Under the pieces are notes generated by a model. The model did no database searches. It had not been told where the DNA came from and saw nothing but the letters and a program-made list of their open reading frames with translations. A DNA stretch of 64,000 nucleotides. Source: DATATV01 sp036268615. Its GTDB lineage: Bacteria; Actinomycetota; Actinomycetes; Mycobacteriales; Pseudonocardiaceae. The stretch is taken from positions 1 through 64,000 of the forward strand of contig DATATV010000065.1 of the NCBI GenBank assembly GCA_036268615.1, written 5' to 3'. A program made the translations under genes and the position numbers. Below, piece after piece: positions 42,611 through 51,310 of this stretch (position 1 is its first letter; each line of letters begins with the position of its first letter).

Positions 42611-43789
42611 TCAGTCGATGGTGAACGGGTCGTAGGAGATCCGGTCCAGCGGCGTGCCGGCGACGAGCATCCGGGACACCGTCGACCTGATCATCGCGGG
42701 TGACCCGGCCACCAGCGCGTCCCGGTCGGCCCACGCGCCGTACTTGGTGACCACGTCGGCCAGGGTGCCGTGCTCGGCGTTCAGCGCACTGGGATCGGTC
42801 TCCAGCACCGGCACCACGGTCAGCCACGGGTTCGTCGCGGCCAGCTGGTGCAGGTCGTCCAGCGCGTAGAGGTCCTCGGGCGTGCGGCCGCCGTAGAACA
42901 CGTGCACCCGGGGGTTCTCCCCCCACTGGGACAGGTCCTCCAGCAGCGCCCGCATGGTGGTGATGCCGGTCCCGCCGGCCACCATCAGCACGTCCCGCTC
43001 GGTGTCCCGGGGGATCGCCAGCCGGCCCAGCGGCGGCCCCAGCCGCCACATGTCGCCGACGTTGCTGTGCGCCACCATGGCCCGGCTGACCCAGCCGTTG
43101 GGCACCGCGCGCACGTTGAACTCGATGATCCCGTCCTCCCGCGGCGCGTTCGCCGGGGTGAGGTAGCGCCACAGGCGGGGGCGCTGCGGGGTCTCCACGC
43201 TCATGTACTGGCCGGCCTTGTAGGGCACCGGGTAGTCGGGCTGCAACCGGATGCGGACCAGGTCCCAGCCGAGTTTCTCCTTGTCCACGACCTGCGCCGG
43301 CCACCACGCCGGGCCCTCGTCGGCCTCGGCGGCCTCCAGCATGGTGCGCGCCATGATCGTGTAGGCCTCGGCCCAGGCGCGTTCGACCTCGGGGGTCCAC
43401 GCGTCGCCGGAGTACTTCTTGATCGCGGCCAGCAGGGCGGTGCCGACGGCCTCGTACTGCCCGGAGATCACGCCGAACTTGCGGTGGTCGCGGCCCAGCT
43501 GCTTGAGGTAGGGCAGCAGCTCGTCGGGCCGGTCGATCATCTGGACGAGGTGCACCAGCGCCCGCATCACCCGGCTGCGCAGCACCTGCATGTTGATCGG
43601 GAACATCTCCCGAGTCGCCGGGGCCAGGCTGAACACCATGCCGTAGAAGAACTGCGAGACCTCATCCTGGCGTGGCTCGACCAGAGCCCAACTCTCCCGG
43701 ACCAGTCGCACCATGGTCGCTGCCGCGGTGGACTGCTGGTTGTTGGGCTCCGGGGACGGAACCGGACTGACTACGGCGTTCGCTGTCAT
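42611..43789 (-). CDS. Flavohemoglobin-type globin/FAD/NAD oxidoreductase (nitric oxide dioxygenase-like)
   Basis: 392 residues. The globin domain (about 25-155) keeps B10 Tyr49 (FFYGMVF) and proximal His102 (LGRDHRKFGV). The FAD domain has a degenerate RLWRYLTPANAP motif, and the NAD domain has VAGGTGITTMRALL and a C-terminal YDPFTID. Flavohemoglobins oxidise NO to nitrate. The disordered N-terminal 25 residues and the altered FAD motif place it in the actinobacterial branch, whose activity is less studied. The stop at 42611 is convergent with hspR. The upstream region has an ACTCGAT/ATCGAGT inverted repeat. Confidence 0.92.
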   Translation of the reverse strand: MTANAVVSPVPSPEPNNQQSTAAATMVRLVRESWALVEPRQDEVSQFFYGMVFSLAPATREMFPINMQVLRSRVMRALVHLVQMIDRPDELLPYLKQLGRDHRKFGVISGQYEAVGTALLAAIKKYSGDAWTPEVERAWAEAYTIMARTMLEAAEADEGPAWWPAQVVDKEKLGWDLVRIRLQPDYPVPYKAGQYMSVETPQRPRLWRYLTPANAPREDGIIEFNVRAVPNGWVSRAMVAHSNVGDMWRLGPPLGRLAIPRDTERDVLMVAGGTGITTMRALLEDLSQWGENPRVHVFYGGRTPEDLYALDDLHQLAATNPWLTVVPVLETDPSALNAEHGTLADVVTKYGAWADRDALVAGSPAMIRSTVSRMLVAGTPLDRISYDPFTID

Positions 43790-43875
43790 GGTCGGGGCGA
43801 AGTCTCCACCTTGTTGCGGGGCGTCGGCAAGACGCTCATGTCAATAATCGCCTGTCCCCCGACGGCCCGACCTTA

Positions 43876-43918
43876 ACTCGATTATGGCCCCTCGGCTGGC
43901 TTAAGTGCACTATCGAGT
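43876..43918. promoter_or_regulatory. Spaced inverted repeat in the flavohemoglobin/PPOX divergent region
   Basis: ACTCGAT (43876-43882) and ATCGAGT (43912-43918), 29 nt apart, between the divergent genes. Possible operator; weak evidence. Confidence 0.3.
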
Positions 43919-44018
43919 GGAATCCGGTCACGCTCTGCCGGAACGGCACATCAGCCGCTCCAACTAACGGGCGAACCTGTGCCCGGACGCGTGTGTTGAT
44001 CACCGATTACGTGTATCC

Positions 44019-45260
44019 GTGACGGTCGTGAGTTGTGACATGCTCGCCCCGACCGGCACGGCCGAAGCGGATCTGCTCGCCCTTGAGCTGTCCGACACGC
44101 CAGCAGACCTGCCGCCCGTGGCGACCGATGATCTGTCCGGCCCGACCTCGACCGCGGAAAGGCCTGGTTCCGAGGGTGAACACCGGCTGCAGCAGGCCTA
44201 CGGCACAGCCGCGCGGGCCGAGCGGTTCTACCGCGACCAGGTGCTCGATCACCTGAACGAGAAGATGATCGAGTTCGTCGGCCGGATGGAAATGGCGTTC
44301 GTCGCCACCTCCGACGCGGGTGGCGAGTGCGATTCCTCACTCCGGGCCGGCCCGAAGGGCTTCATCCGGGTGTTCGACGAGCGCACCGTCGGTTACCCGG
44401 AGTATCGGGGCAACGGCGTGGTGGCCAGTCTGGGCAACATCAGTGAGAACGCCCACATCGGCATCCTGATGGTCGACTTCGTCGACGATCTGATCGGACT
44501 GCACATCAACGGCGACGCCCGGATCGTGGCCGACGCCGACCTGCGGGCCGCCCGCTCCGAGCTGCCCACCGACGCCGAGCGTGGTCGCACCCCGGAGCGC
44601 TGGGTGCTGGTCGAGGTCACCGAGGCCTACATCCACTGCCGCAAGCACATCCCCCGGCTGGTGCCGGCCGACCGGGTGCGCGCCTGGGGCACTGACGACC
44701 CCATCCCCAAGGGTGGGGACTATTTCGGTTCGAAGGCGGCCCAGCGGGCGGCCGCCCTGGCCGCGGCCCCGGAGACCGTGCCGGTGCCGCCCCAGGCGCC
44801 CGGCCCGGACCTGCCCCGGCCGGTCGTGGCCGGTCCGGCCACGGTCGCGACCAGGCCGTTCGTGACTGAGCCGTTCGCGGCTGAGCCGATCTCGACCGGG
44901 CCGTTCGCGGCTGAGCCGATCGCGGCTGAGCCGATCGAGACTGAGCCGATCGAGACTGAGCCGGTCCCGGTTGCGACCGTGCCGGTCGTGGCCCCGCTGG
45001 TGGCCACCCTGCCGGCCGAACGCCCACTCGGCACCGCCATGCCGTTCGTGGCCGAGCCGCCCACCGAGGCCCGGGCCGTCGAAGTTGTGTCCCCCGAATC
45101 GCCTGCCGTCGAAGAACCGCTGGTCAGGGTCATCCAGCCGGCCACGGACGGCCCGCTGGACTCGCTGTCCCGCCCAGCCGTGCGCCGGCTGGTGTCGGTG
45201 ACCGCGCCCGCCGTCGTGGGCGTCGGCGCGTACTCGCTTCCGCCCATCCAGACCCACTGA
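44019..45260 (+). CDS. Pyridoxamine-5'-phosphate-oxidase-like FMN-binding protein with repetitive C-terminal tail
   Basis: 413 residues. Residues ~55-235 form a split-barrel flavin-binding domain (YRDQVLDHLNEKMIEFVGRMEMAFVATSDAGGECDSSLRAGPKGFIRVFDE ..., GNGVVASLGNISENAHIGILMVD). The remaining ~165 residues are Pro/Ala/Glu/Val-rich and contain pentapeptide-like units (FAAEP, IAAEP, IETEP) encoded by 15-nt repeats at about 44851-44970. The tail is predicted disordered. Divergent from the flavohemoglobin gene, which suggests a redox or nitrogen-oxide link (inference). Start GTG 44019; a GTG at 44028 and ATG at 44040 are alternatives. Confidence 0.85.
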   Translation: MTVVSCDMLAPTGTAEADLLALELSDTPADLPPVATDDLSGPTSTAERPGSEGEHRLQQAYGTAARAERFYRDQVLDHLNEKMIEFVGRMEMAFVATSDAGGECDSSLRAGPKGFIRVFDERTVGYPEYRGNGVVASLGNISENAHIGILMVDFVDDLIGLHINGDARIVADADLRAARSELPTDAERGRTPERWVLVEVTEAYIHCRKHIPRLVPADRVRAWGTDDPIPKGGDYFGSKAAQRAAALAAAPETVPVPPQAPGPDLPRPVVAGPATVATRPFVTEPFAAEPISTGPFAAEPIAAEPIETEPIETEPVPVATVPVVAPLVATLPAERPLGTAMPFVAEPPTEARAVEVVSPESPAVEEPLVRVIQPATDGPLDSLSRPAVRRLVSVTAPAVVGVGAYSLPPIQTH

Positions 45261-45286
45261 ACACACTGGTACCAGTGTCCCCAGCC

Positions 45287-45361
45287 TGTGGACAGTTCTG
45301 TGGATAACTTGTTGGCAAAGCTGTCGACAACTCCGATCCACTGTGGATTCACTGTGGACGG
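45287..45361. promoter_or_regulatory. DnaA-box-like cluster upstream of the methyltransferase gene
   Basis: TGTGGACAG (45287-45295) and exact TGTGGATAA (45299-45307, complement of TTATCCACA) lie 12 bp apart. CTGTCGACAA (45321) and two TGTGGA half-matches (45342, 45353) follow. A perfect 16-bp palindrome ACACTGGTACCAGTGT lies just upstream at 45263-45278. Confidence 0.5.
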
Positions 45362-45457
45362 ACGGCCGGGTGGGGGTCCGTCACCGGGTCGGGGCGAGCT
45401 CTCACGCTCTGAGCTGAACCGGCTTCGCGATGTGTCGCCGACCGGCAGGCTGACCTC

Positions 45458-46327
45458 ATGGACCTGGGTTTTCGGGGAGAAGTGGTCGACTTCTACCACC
45501 GCTATCGGCGCGGCTATCCGCCTGCCGTCGTCGACGCGCTGGTGGACCGGTTCGCCCTGACCACCCAGGACACGGTGGTGGACCTCGGCTGCGGCACCGG
45601 TCAGCTCACCCTGCCGCTGGCCGCCCGGGTGCGCGCCGCGGTCGGCGTCGACCCCGAACCGGACATGCTGGCCCGCGCCCGCAAGGCTGCGGGCGAGGCC
45701 GACCTCGCCAACGTGAGCTGGCTGCTCGGCGCCGACACCGACGTGCCGGCGCTGCGGGCGCTGCTCGGTGACCGGTCGGTCGGTGTGGTCACCATCGGGC
45801 AGGCGTTGCACTGGATGAACCACGAAGACCTGTTCCGCGCGCTCGCGCCGCTCGTCCGGCCGGGCGGCGGGGTGGCGGTGCTGGCCAACGGCGCGCCGCT
45901 GTGGCTGCTGGACAGTCCGTGGTCGACGGCGCTGCGCGACGTCCTGGAGCAGTGGTTCGGCGCGCGCCCGCAGCGCACCTGCGGAACCGACGAGCTGAGC
46001 CGTCGGCGGTATGCCGACAGCCTCACCGTGGCCGGCTTCGACGTGGTCGAGACCGAGTTGGAGCACACCGGGACGCTCGGCCTGGACCAGGTGATCGGCG
46101 GCGTGTACTCGGCGCTGTCGGTGGACCAGCTGCCCGGCCCGGCGCAGCGGCCGGTGTTCCGCCAGCAGGTGCGCCGCGCGCTGGAGCCGCACGGGCCGTT
46201 CGTCGAGCGGGTGCGTGTGTCGGTGCTCACCGGCCGGATCGGCCGCGCCGCCCGGACCAGCGCGGATCTGCTGAGACCCGGGCCCGGTGAGGCCTCCTGG
46301 ACCCGATCCGGGGATAATCAGACTTGA
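45458..46327 (+). CDS. SAM-dependent class I methyltransferase
   Basis: 289 residues. Motif I VVDLGCGTGQLTLPLAARV (near residue 40) is followed by VGVDPEPDMLARARKAA, as in Methyltransf_11/25. The post-motif region QALHWMNHEDLFRALAPLVRPGGGVAVL is typical. The substrate is unknown; proteins of this type methylate small molecules. It lies directly before clpB, and its stop codon overlaps the HAIR element, so it is not likely in the clpB heat-shock transcript. ATG 45458. Confidence 0.9.
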   Translation: MDLGFRGEVVDFYHRYRRGYPPAVVDALVDRFALTTQDTVVDLGCGTGQLTLPLAARVRAAVGVDPEPDMLARARKAAGEADLANVSWLLGADTDVPALRALLGDRSVGVVTIGQALHWMNHEDLFRALAPLVRPGGGVAVLANGAPLWLLDSPWSTALRDVLEQWFGARPQRTCGTDELSRRRYADSLTVAGFDVVETELEHTGTLGLDQVIGGVYSALSVDQLPGPAQRPVFRQQVRRALEPHGPFVERVRVSVLTGRIGRAARTSADLLRPGPGEASWTRSGDNQT

Positions 46328-46342
46328 GCGGAACAGGCTCAA
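46324..46342. promoter_or_regulatory. HAIR element (HspR operator) of clpB
   Basis: TTGAGC-N7-GCTCAA, same arms as at 38211. It is 115 nt before the clpB ATG and overlaps the methyltransferase stop codon (46325-46327). Confidence 0.88.
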
Positions 46343-46457
46343 CTTTTCTGACGTTGTGCAGTATGACGTGCGCTGCGCGACGCTGGGTGCCACCACGGTG
46401 GGCCACCGTGACGCCAGCCCGGATCAGCCGTCATCGGCTTCGCACACGAGGTGAGGG

Positions 46458-49073
46458 ATGGACGCTTTCAACCCGACGACCAAAACACAGCAGGCGATCA
46501 GCTCGGCCGCGCAGGCGGCCACCGTCGCCGGCAACCCCGACGTGGGCGCGGTGCACCTGCTGGGTGCGCTGCTGGCCCAGGCCGACGGCCTGACCGAGCC
46601 GCTGCTCGTGGCCGTCGGCGCCGACCCGACCGCGGTCCGCGGCGAGCTGGACAAACTCGCCCTCGGCCTGCCCTCGGCGACCGGTGCCACCGTGTCGGCT
46701 CCGCAGTTGTCCACGCCCGCGTTGCGCGCGCTGAGCTACGCCCAGCGGCTGGCCACCGAGATGGGCGACGAGTACGTGTCCACCGAGCACCTGCTGGCCG
46801 GCCTCGCCGCCGAGGGCGGCCAGGTGGCCGATTTGCTCACCCGGCACGGCGCGACCGCCGAGGCGCTGCGCGAGGCGTTCACCAAGGTGCGCGGCTCGGC
46901 GCGGGTGACCAGCGCCGACCCCGAGGGCACCTACAAGGCGCTGGAGAAGTACGGCGTCGACCTGACCGATCGCGCCCGCGCCGGCCACCTCGACCCGGTG
47001 ATCGGCCGCGACGCGGAGATCCGCCGGGTGGTTCAGGTGCTGTCCCGGCGTACCAAGAACAACCCGGTGCTGATCGGCGAGCCCGGTGTCGGCAAGACCG
47101 CCATCGTCGAGGGCCTCGCCCAGCGCGTCGTCGACGGTGACGTGCCGGAGTCGTTGCGCGGCAAGCGAGTCGTCTCGCTGGACCTCAGTTCGATGGTCGC
47201 CGGCGCGAAGTACCGCGGTGAGTTCGAGGAGCGGCTCAAGGCCGTGCTCAAGGAGATCACCGAGTCCGACGGCCAGGTGATCACCTTCATCGACGAGCTG
47301 CACACGATCGTGGGCGCGGGCGCCACCGGCGACGGCGGCGCGATGGACGCCGGCAACATGATCAAGCCGATGCTCGCCCGCGGTGAGCTGCGCATGGTCG
47401 GCGCGACCACGCTGGACGAGTACCGCCAGCACATCGAGAAGGACGCCGCGCTGGAACGCCGGTTCCAGCAGGTGATGGTCGGCGAGCCCAGCCCCGAGGA
47501 CACCGTGGCGATCCTGCGTGGCCTCAAGGAGCGCTACGAGGTGCACCACGGCGTGCGCATCATGGACAGCGCGCTGGTCGCCGCGGCCACCCTGTCCGAC
47601 CGGTACATCACCGCCCGGTTCCTGCCCGACAAGGCGATCGACCTGGTGGACGAGGCCGCGTCCCGGCTGCGGATGGAGATCGATTCCCGGCCGGTGGAGA
47701 TCGACGAGGTGGAGCGCGCCGTGCGCCGCCTGGAGATCGAGGAGATGGCGCTGGCCAAGGAGGAGGACCCGGCCTCCCGGGTGCGGCTGGACGCGCTGCG
47801 CGCCGAGCTCGCCGAGAAGCGGGAGGCGCTGACCGCGCTGACCGCCCGCTGGCAGAACGAGAAGGGCTCGATCGACCAGGTCCGCCAGCTCAAGGAGCAG
47901 CTCGAACAGCTGCGCGGCGAGTCCGAGCGGGCCGAGCGCGACGGCGACCTCGGTCGGGCCGCCGAGCTGCGCTACGGGCGGATTCCCCAGTTGGAGAAGG
48001 AACTCCAGGCGGCCACCGCGTCCACAAAGGATGGACAGGTGATGCTCAAGGAGGAGGTCGGCCCCGACGACGTCGCCGACGTGGTGTCGGCGTGGACGGG
48101 TATCCCGGCCGGCCGGCTGCTGGAGGGCGAGACGGCCAAGCTGCTGCGGATGGAGGTTGAGCTCGAAGGCCGCGTGGTGGGTCAGGCCGAGGCGGTGCGG
48201 GCGGTGTCCGACGCGGTGCGCCGGGCCAGGGCGGGTGTCGCCGACCCGGACCGGCCGACCGGTTCGTTCCTGTTCCTCGGTCCGACCGGCGTGGGCAAGA
48301 CGGAGCTGGCCAAGGCGCTGGCGGCGTTCCTGTTCGACGACGAGCGGGCGATGATCCGGATCGACATGAGTGAGTACGCCGAGAAGCACTCGGTGGCCCG
48401 CCTGGTCGGTGCGCCGCCCGGGTACGTCGGCTACGACCAGGGCGGGCAGCTCACCGAATCGGTGCGTCGCAGGCCGTACTCGGTCGTGTTGCTCGATGAG
48501 GTGGAAAAAGCCCACCCGGACGTGTTCGACGTGCTGTTGCAGGTGCTCGACGACGGCCGGTTGACCGACGGCCAGGGCCGCACCGTCGACTTCCGCAACA
48601 CGATCCTGATCCTCACCTCCAACCTCGGCTCGCAGATCATCGCCGACCCGGGGCTGGACGAGCGCCAGCGCAAGGACGCGGTGATGGGGGTGGTCTCCCA
48701 GCACTTCAAGCCGGAGTTCCTCAACCGGCTCGACGACGTCGTGGTGTTCCACGCGCTGACCACCGCGGAGCTGGGCTCGATCGTGGAGATCCAGATCAAG
48801 AAGCTGGCCGACCGGCTGGCCCAGCGCCGGCTGCGCCTCGAAGTCACCCCGGCTGCCCGGGAGTGGCTGGCGATCAACGGTTTCGACCCGATCTACGGGG
48901 CGCGGCCGCTGCGCAGGCTGGTCCAGTCCAGCATCGGTGACCAGCTTGCCAAGGAACTGCTCGGCGGCAAGATCCTGGACGGGGACACCGTCGAGGTGGA
49001 CGCCCGGGGCGACAACTCCGGCCTGGATGTGACCAGGACGGGCGAAGTGAGCCCCGCTGGGCCGATCGGCTGA
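46458..49073 (+). CDS. clpB: ClpB disaggregase (Hsp100)
   Basis: 871 residues. The N-terminal Clp repeat domain spans 1-145. AAA+ module 1 has Walker A GEPGVGKT near residue 207. A coiled-coil M domain lies at about 405-525 (LRAELAEKREALTALTARWQNEKG). AAA+ module 2 has Walker A GPTGVGKT near 608, and the C-terminal domain includes GARPLRRLVQSSI. It pulls proteins out of aggregates with DnaK. HspR control is indicated by the HAIR element upstream. ATG 46458 with GAGGTGAGGG upstream. Monocistronic, ended by a strong hairpin. Confidence 0.98.
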   Translation: MDAFNPTTKTQQAISSAAQAATVAGNPDVGAVHLLGALLAQADGLTEPLLVAVGADPTAVRGELDKLALGLPSATGATVSAPQLSTPALRALSYAQRLATEMGDEYVSTEHLLAGLAAEGGQVADLLTRHGATAEALREAFTKVRGSARVTSADPEGTYKALEKYGVDLTDRARAGHLDPVIGRDAEIRRVVQVLSRRTKNNPVLIGEPGVGKTAIVEGLAQRVVDGDVPESLRGKRVVSLDLSSMVAGAKYRGEFEERLKAVLKEITESDGQVITFIDELHTIVGAGATGDGGAMDAGNMIKPMLARGELRMVGATTLDEYRQHIEKDAALERRFQQVMVGEPSPEDTVAILRGLKERYEVHHGVRIMDSALVAAATLSDRYITARFLPDKAIDLVDEAASRLRMEIDSRPVEIDEVERAVRRLEIEEMALAKEEDPASRVRLDALRAELAEKREALTALTARWQNEKGSIDQVRQLKEQLEQLRGESERAERDGDLGRAAELRYGRIPQLEKELQAATASTKDGQVMLKEEVGPDDVADVVSAWTGIPAGRLLEGETAKLLRMEVELEGRVVGQAEAVRAVSDAVRRARAGVADPDRPTGSFLFLGPTGVGKTELAKALAAFLFDDERAMIRIDMSEYAEKHSVARLVGAPPGYVGYDQGGQLTESVRRRPYSVVLLDEVEKAHPDVFDVLLQVLDDGRLTDGQGRTVDFRNTILILTSNLGSQIIADPGLDERQRKDAVMGVVSQHFKPEFLNRLDDVVVFHALTTAELGSIVEIQIKKLADRLAQRRLRLEVTPAAREWLAINGFDPIYGARPLRRLVQSSIGDQLAKELLGGKILDGDTVEVDARGDNSGLDVTRTGEVSPAGPIG

Positions 49074-49100
49074 GTCGGGTGAACTACCCAACGTAGACAA

Positions 49101-49141
49101 GGCGGCCATGCGGCTGAGGGATATTACGCCGCATGGCCGCC
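49101..49141 (+). terminator. Hairpin terminator of clpB
   Basis: Perfect 14-bp stem GGCGGCCATGCGGC (49101-49114) / GCCGCATGGCCGCC (49128-49141) with a 13-nt A/T-containing loop, 27 nt after the stop. Confidence 0.85.
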
Positions 49142-49213
49142 GTTGCACATCACGAGTTGGTCCCGGCTGAAAACTGACGCTCCGCGGATCTTCGCCCGGA
49201 ACCGATTCACCGC

Positions 49214-49219
49214 TAGGCT
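49214..49219 (+). promoter_or_regulatory. Putative -10 box (TAGGCT) of a leaderless gene
   Basis: Ends 6 nt before the GTG at 49226. No ribosome site is present. Confidence 0.5.
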
Positions 49220-49225
49220 CCTACC

Positions 49226-49912
49226 GTGGGCATCCCGGCCTGGGTTTGGTTCACCGTCGCGGCAATCGCGCTGGTGGCTGGGCTCGCCCTGCTCGGACGC
49301 GATCGCGCCACCCGGACCGCGCGCAACCGTGAACGCCGCAGGTGGGCCGCGTTGCGCGGCTGGCAGTTCGCCGAGACCGACCACGTGCTGCTCACCCGCT
49401 GGCACGGCGGTGCGGTCGGCTACTACGGCACCGGCGTCGCCCGGGACGTGGTGGCCGGGTCGACGTTCACCGCCGACGGCCGGCGCCAGGTCTACGTCGC
49501 CGACTACGACACCAACGGCAAGGTCAACTCGGTGCTGGTCGGCGTGCGCTGCCGGCGGCCGATCGGCGTGCTGGTCGAGCTGTGGCTGCCCAGCGTGCCG
49601 TTCCAGCGTGAACACATGCCCGACCTGCTCGGCCCGGTCGGCCCGCGCTACGCGTTCGTCACCGATATCGCCGCGGCCCGCGCGCTGATCACCCCGGACC
49701 TGGTGGACGCCGCCGAGGAGATCGGCGGTGACGTGACGGTGCTCTGGTTCGAGGAGGACTGGGTGCTCGCCGCGGCCCCGCCGCACGCGAGCCCGGCCCG
49801 GTTGGAGCGCCTGCTGCGCGACCTCGGCGAACTCGCCGACGTGGTCGACCCGCTGGACGTACAGGCCACGCCGCCGCGCCGCGCCGACCGCACTTCCGAC
49901 AACTCGGCCTGA
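49226..49912 (+). CDS. Conserved-looking membrane-anchored protein of unknown function
   Basis: 228 residues. One N-terminal membrane helix (AWVWFTVAAIALVAGLALLG) is followed by a basic stop-transfer patch (RDRATRTARNRERRR). The rest is a soluble alpha/beta region (GWQFAETDHVLLTRWHGGAVGYYGTGVARDVV, then YVADYDTNGKVNSVLVGVRC). The C-terminal domain is therefore predicted cytosolic. No catalytic motif or family recognised. Start GTG 49226 with a leaderless promoter. A degenerate repeat with TCGATCGGCTGACTC units follows its stop. Confidence 0.82.
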   Translation: MGIPAWVWFTVAAIALVAGLALLGRDRATRTARNRERRRWAALRGWQFAETDHVLLTRWHGGAVGYYGTGVARDVVAGSTFTADGRRQVYVADYDTNGKVNSVLVGVRCRRPIGVLVELWLPSVPFQREHMPDLLGPVGPRYAFVTDIAAARALITPDLVDAAEEIGGDVTVLWFEEDWVLAAAPPHASPARLERLLRDLGELADVVDPLDVQATPPRRADRTSDNSA

Positions 49913-49989
49913 TTCACTCGATCGGCTGACTCGAACCCGACGGTTCACCCGACATACGCGATCGCCCGACCCGAAGCCTGAGTCACCCG
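49913..49989. repeat. Degenerate repeat after the membrane-protein gene
   Basis: Imperfect copies of CGATCGGCTGAC / CACCCGATCGGCTGACC (about 49918 and 49986), interspersed with CCCGAC units. Likely non-coding. Confidence 0.45.
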
Positions 49990-50607
49990 ATCGGCTGACC
50001 CTGAGCCGGAGCCAGACGTTCGGTTCGCCCGAGCTGATCCACCGTCGTTCCCCGGCCACCAGGATCTCGGTCGGCCGCAACCCCAGCCGCTCGGCGACCG
50101 CTCGCCGGCGCGATGCCCGGCCCGCAGGTCGGCCCGCGGTTCGCCCACCCCGGCGTCGATGAGCCGCCGGCCAGCCCACCCGCCGCCTCGCTCGCCACCC
50201 CGCGCCGCTGCCACGCCACTGCCACCCTGCGTCGCTGCCACGCCACGCCGCCCCGCGCTGCTGCCACGCCGCGCGGACGACCCAGGCCGGTCCGGCCACC
50301 CACCGACCCGCGTCGATCAGCGTCGTCGCCGGCACGGTCCCGACCGCCTCCCCCGTCGTCCGGCCCAGGATGATCCAGTTCGGCCAACCCTCTTGCCCGT
50401 CGTCGGAATATGGCTGCTGCCAACGGTTGTAGCGCGCCCGGAGGTCGGCGAGAGTCGGCGGCCGACCCCGGTGGCGGTGTGCGGCGCGGGATCGGCGAGC
50501 ACCGCGGCCATCGGGTCCGCGTGCTCGATCCGCACCGGTTCTGCCCGCTGCCGGCTGGTGTCCAGGGTCGCGTCGGCGGGCCAATCGGGCGGCACGAGAT
50601 CGGACAT
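49990..50607 (-). pseudogene. Broken GNAT acetyltransferase gene
   Basis: Read on the minus strand in three frames, the pieces line up as one GNAT protein. The N-terminus is MSDLVPPDWPADATL ... DPAPHTATG (50607 to about 50470). A frame change near 50465 leads to LADLRARYNRWQQPYSDDG, WPNWIILGRTTGEAVGTVP and AGPAWVV. The acetyl-CoA loop region WQQRG then dissolves into a tandem repeat of TGGCAGCGGCGCGGGG-like units (about 50190-50275). Further frame changes recover VASEAAGGLAG, LIDAGVGEPRADL, and AVAERLGLRPTEILVAGERRW. At least two frameshifts plus repeat expansion make the gene non-functional, unless they are sequencing errors. Confidence 0.65.
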
Positions 50608-50657
50608 CGGCGCAGCCTGCGCACGTCGGCGCCATCGGTGTGCAAAGCTTTTGGCCT

Positions 50658-51221
50658 GTGGCGAACAGTGTGTTGATCGATCGTGCGGCCAGGGCTGAAC
50701 TGGCGCGTCTGGTGAGTGAGTTGGCCGTCGTGCGCGGCCGGGTGACCCTGTCCTCGGGTGCCGAGGCCGACTACTACGTGGATCTCCGGCGGGCCACCCT
50801 GCAGCACGCCGCGGCCCCGCTGATCGGGGTGCTGCTGCGGCAGCTCACCGCGGACTGGGACTACGTCGCGGCGGGTGGGCTCACCCTCGGCGCGGACCCG
50901 GTTGCCTGCGCGATGTTGCACGCGGCCGCGACCGCGGGCGAGGTGCTGGACGCGTTCGTGGTGCGCAAGGCGACCAAGGAACACGGGATGCAGCGGCGGA
51001 TCGAGGGCATCGAGGTGAGCGGCCAGCGGGTGCTCGCCGTCGAGGACACGTCGACGACCGGCGCCAGCGTGCTCACGGCCGTCGAGGCGCTGCGCGAGGC
51101 GGGCGCCGAGGTAGTGGGGGTGGCCACAGTCGTGGACCGGAATACCGGGGCGCGCGAGGCGATCGAGGCCGCTGGCCTGCCGTATCGGTCCCTGCTCGGA
51201 CTTGATGATCTTGGGCTCTGA
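50658..51221 (+). CDS. pyrE: Orotate phosphoribosyltransferase
   Basis: 187 residues. The PRPP-binding motif VLAVEDTSTTGASVLTAVEAL lies near residues 121-141. The flexible loop is RKATKEHGMQRRIEG, and the N-terminal VTLSSGAEADYYVDLRRATL is typical of PyrE. It makes OMP from orotate and PRPP in UMP synthesis. The frame is open to 50640; the GTG at 50658 gives the usual N-terminus. Not linked to other pyr genes here. DUF2784 follows 89 nt downstream. Confidence 0.95.
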   Translation: MANSVLIDRAARAELARLVSELAVVRGRVTLSSGAEADYYVDLRRATLQHAAAPLIGVLLRQLTADWDYVAAGGLTLGADPVACAMLHAAATAGEVLDAFVVRKATKEHGMQRRIEGIEVSGQRVLAVEDTSTTGASVLTAVEALREAGAEVVGVATVVDRNTGAREAIEAAGLPYRSLLGLDDLGL

Positions 51222-51310
51222 GTCGCAACCTCTTAGTGTGACGGGTTTCCCCGAAATGTGACTCGCCGGGGTCGCTTCCTCGATCTACCCTGGTCATGGG
51301 GAGGTGTCCC

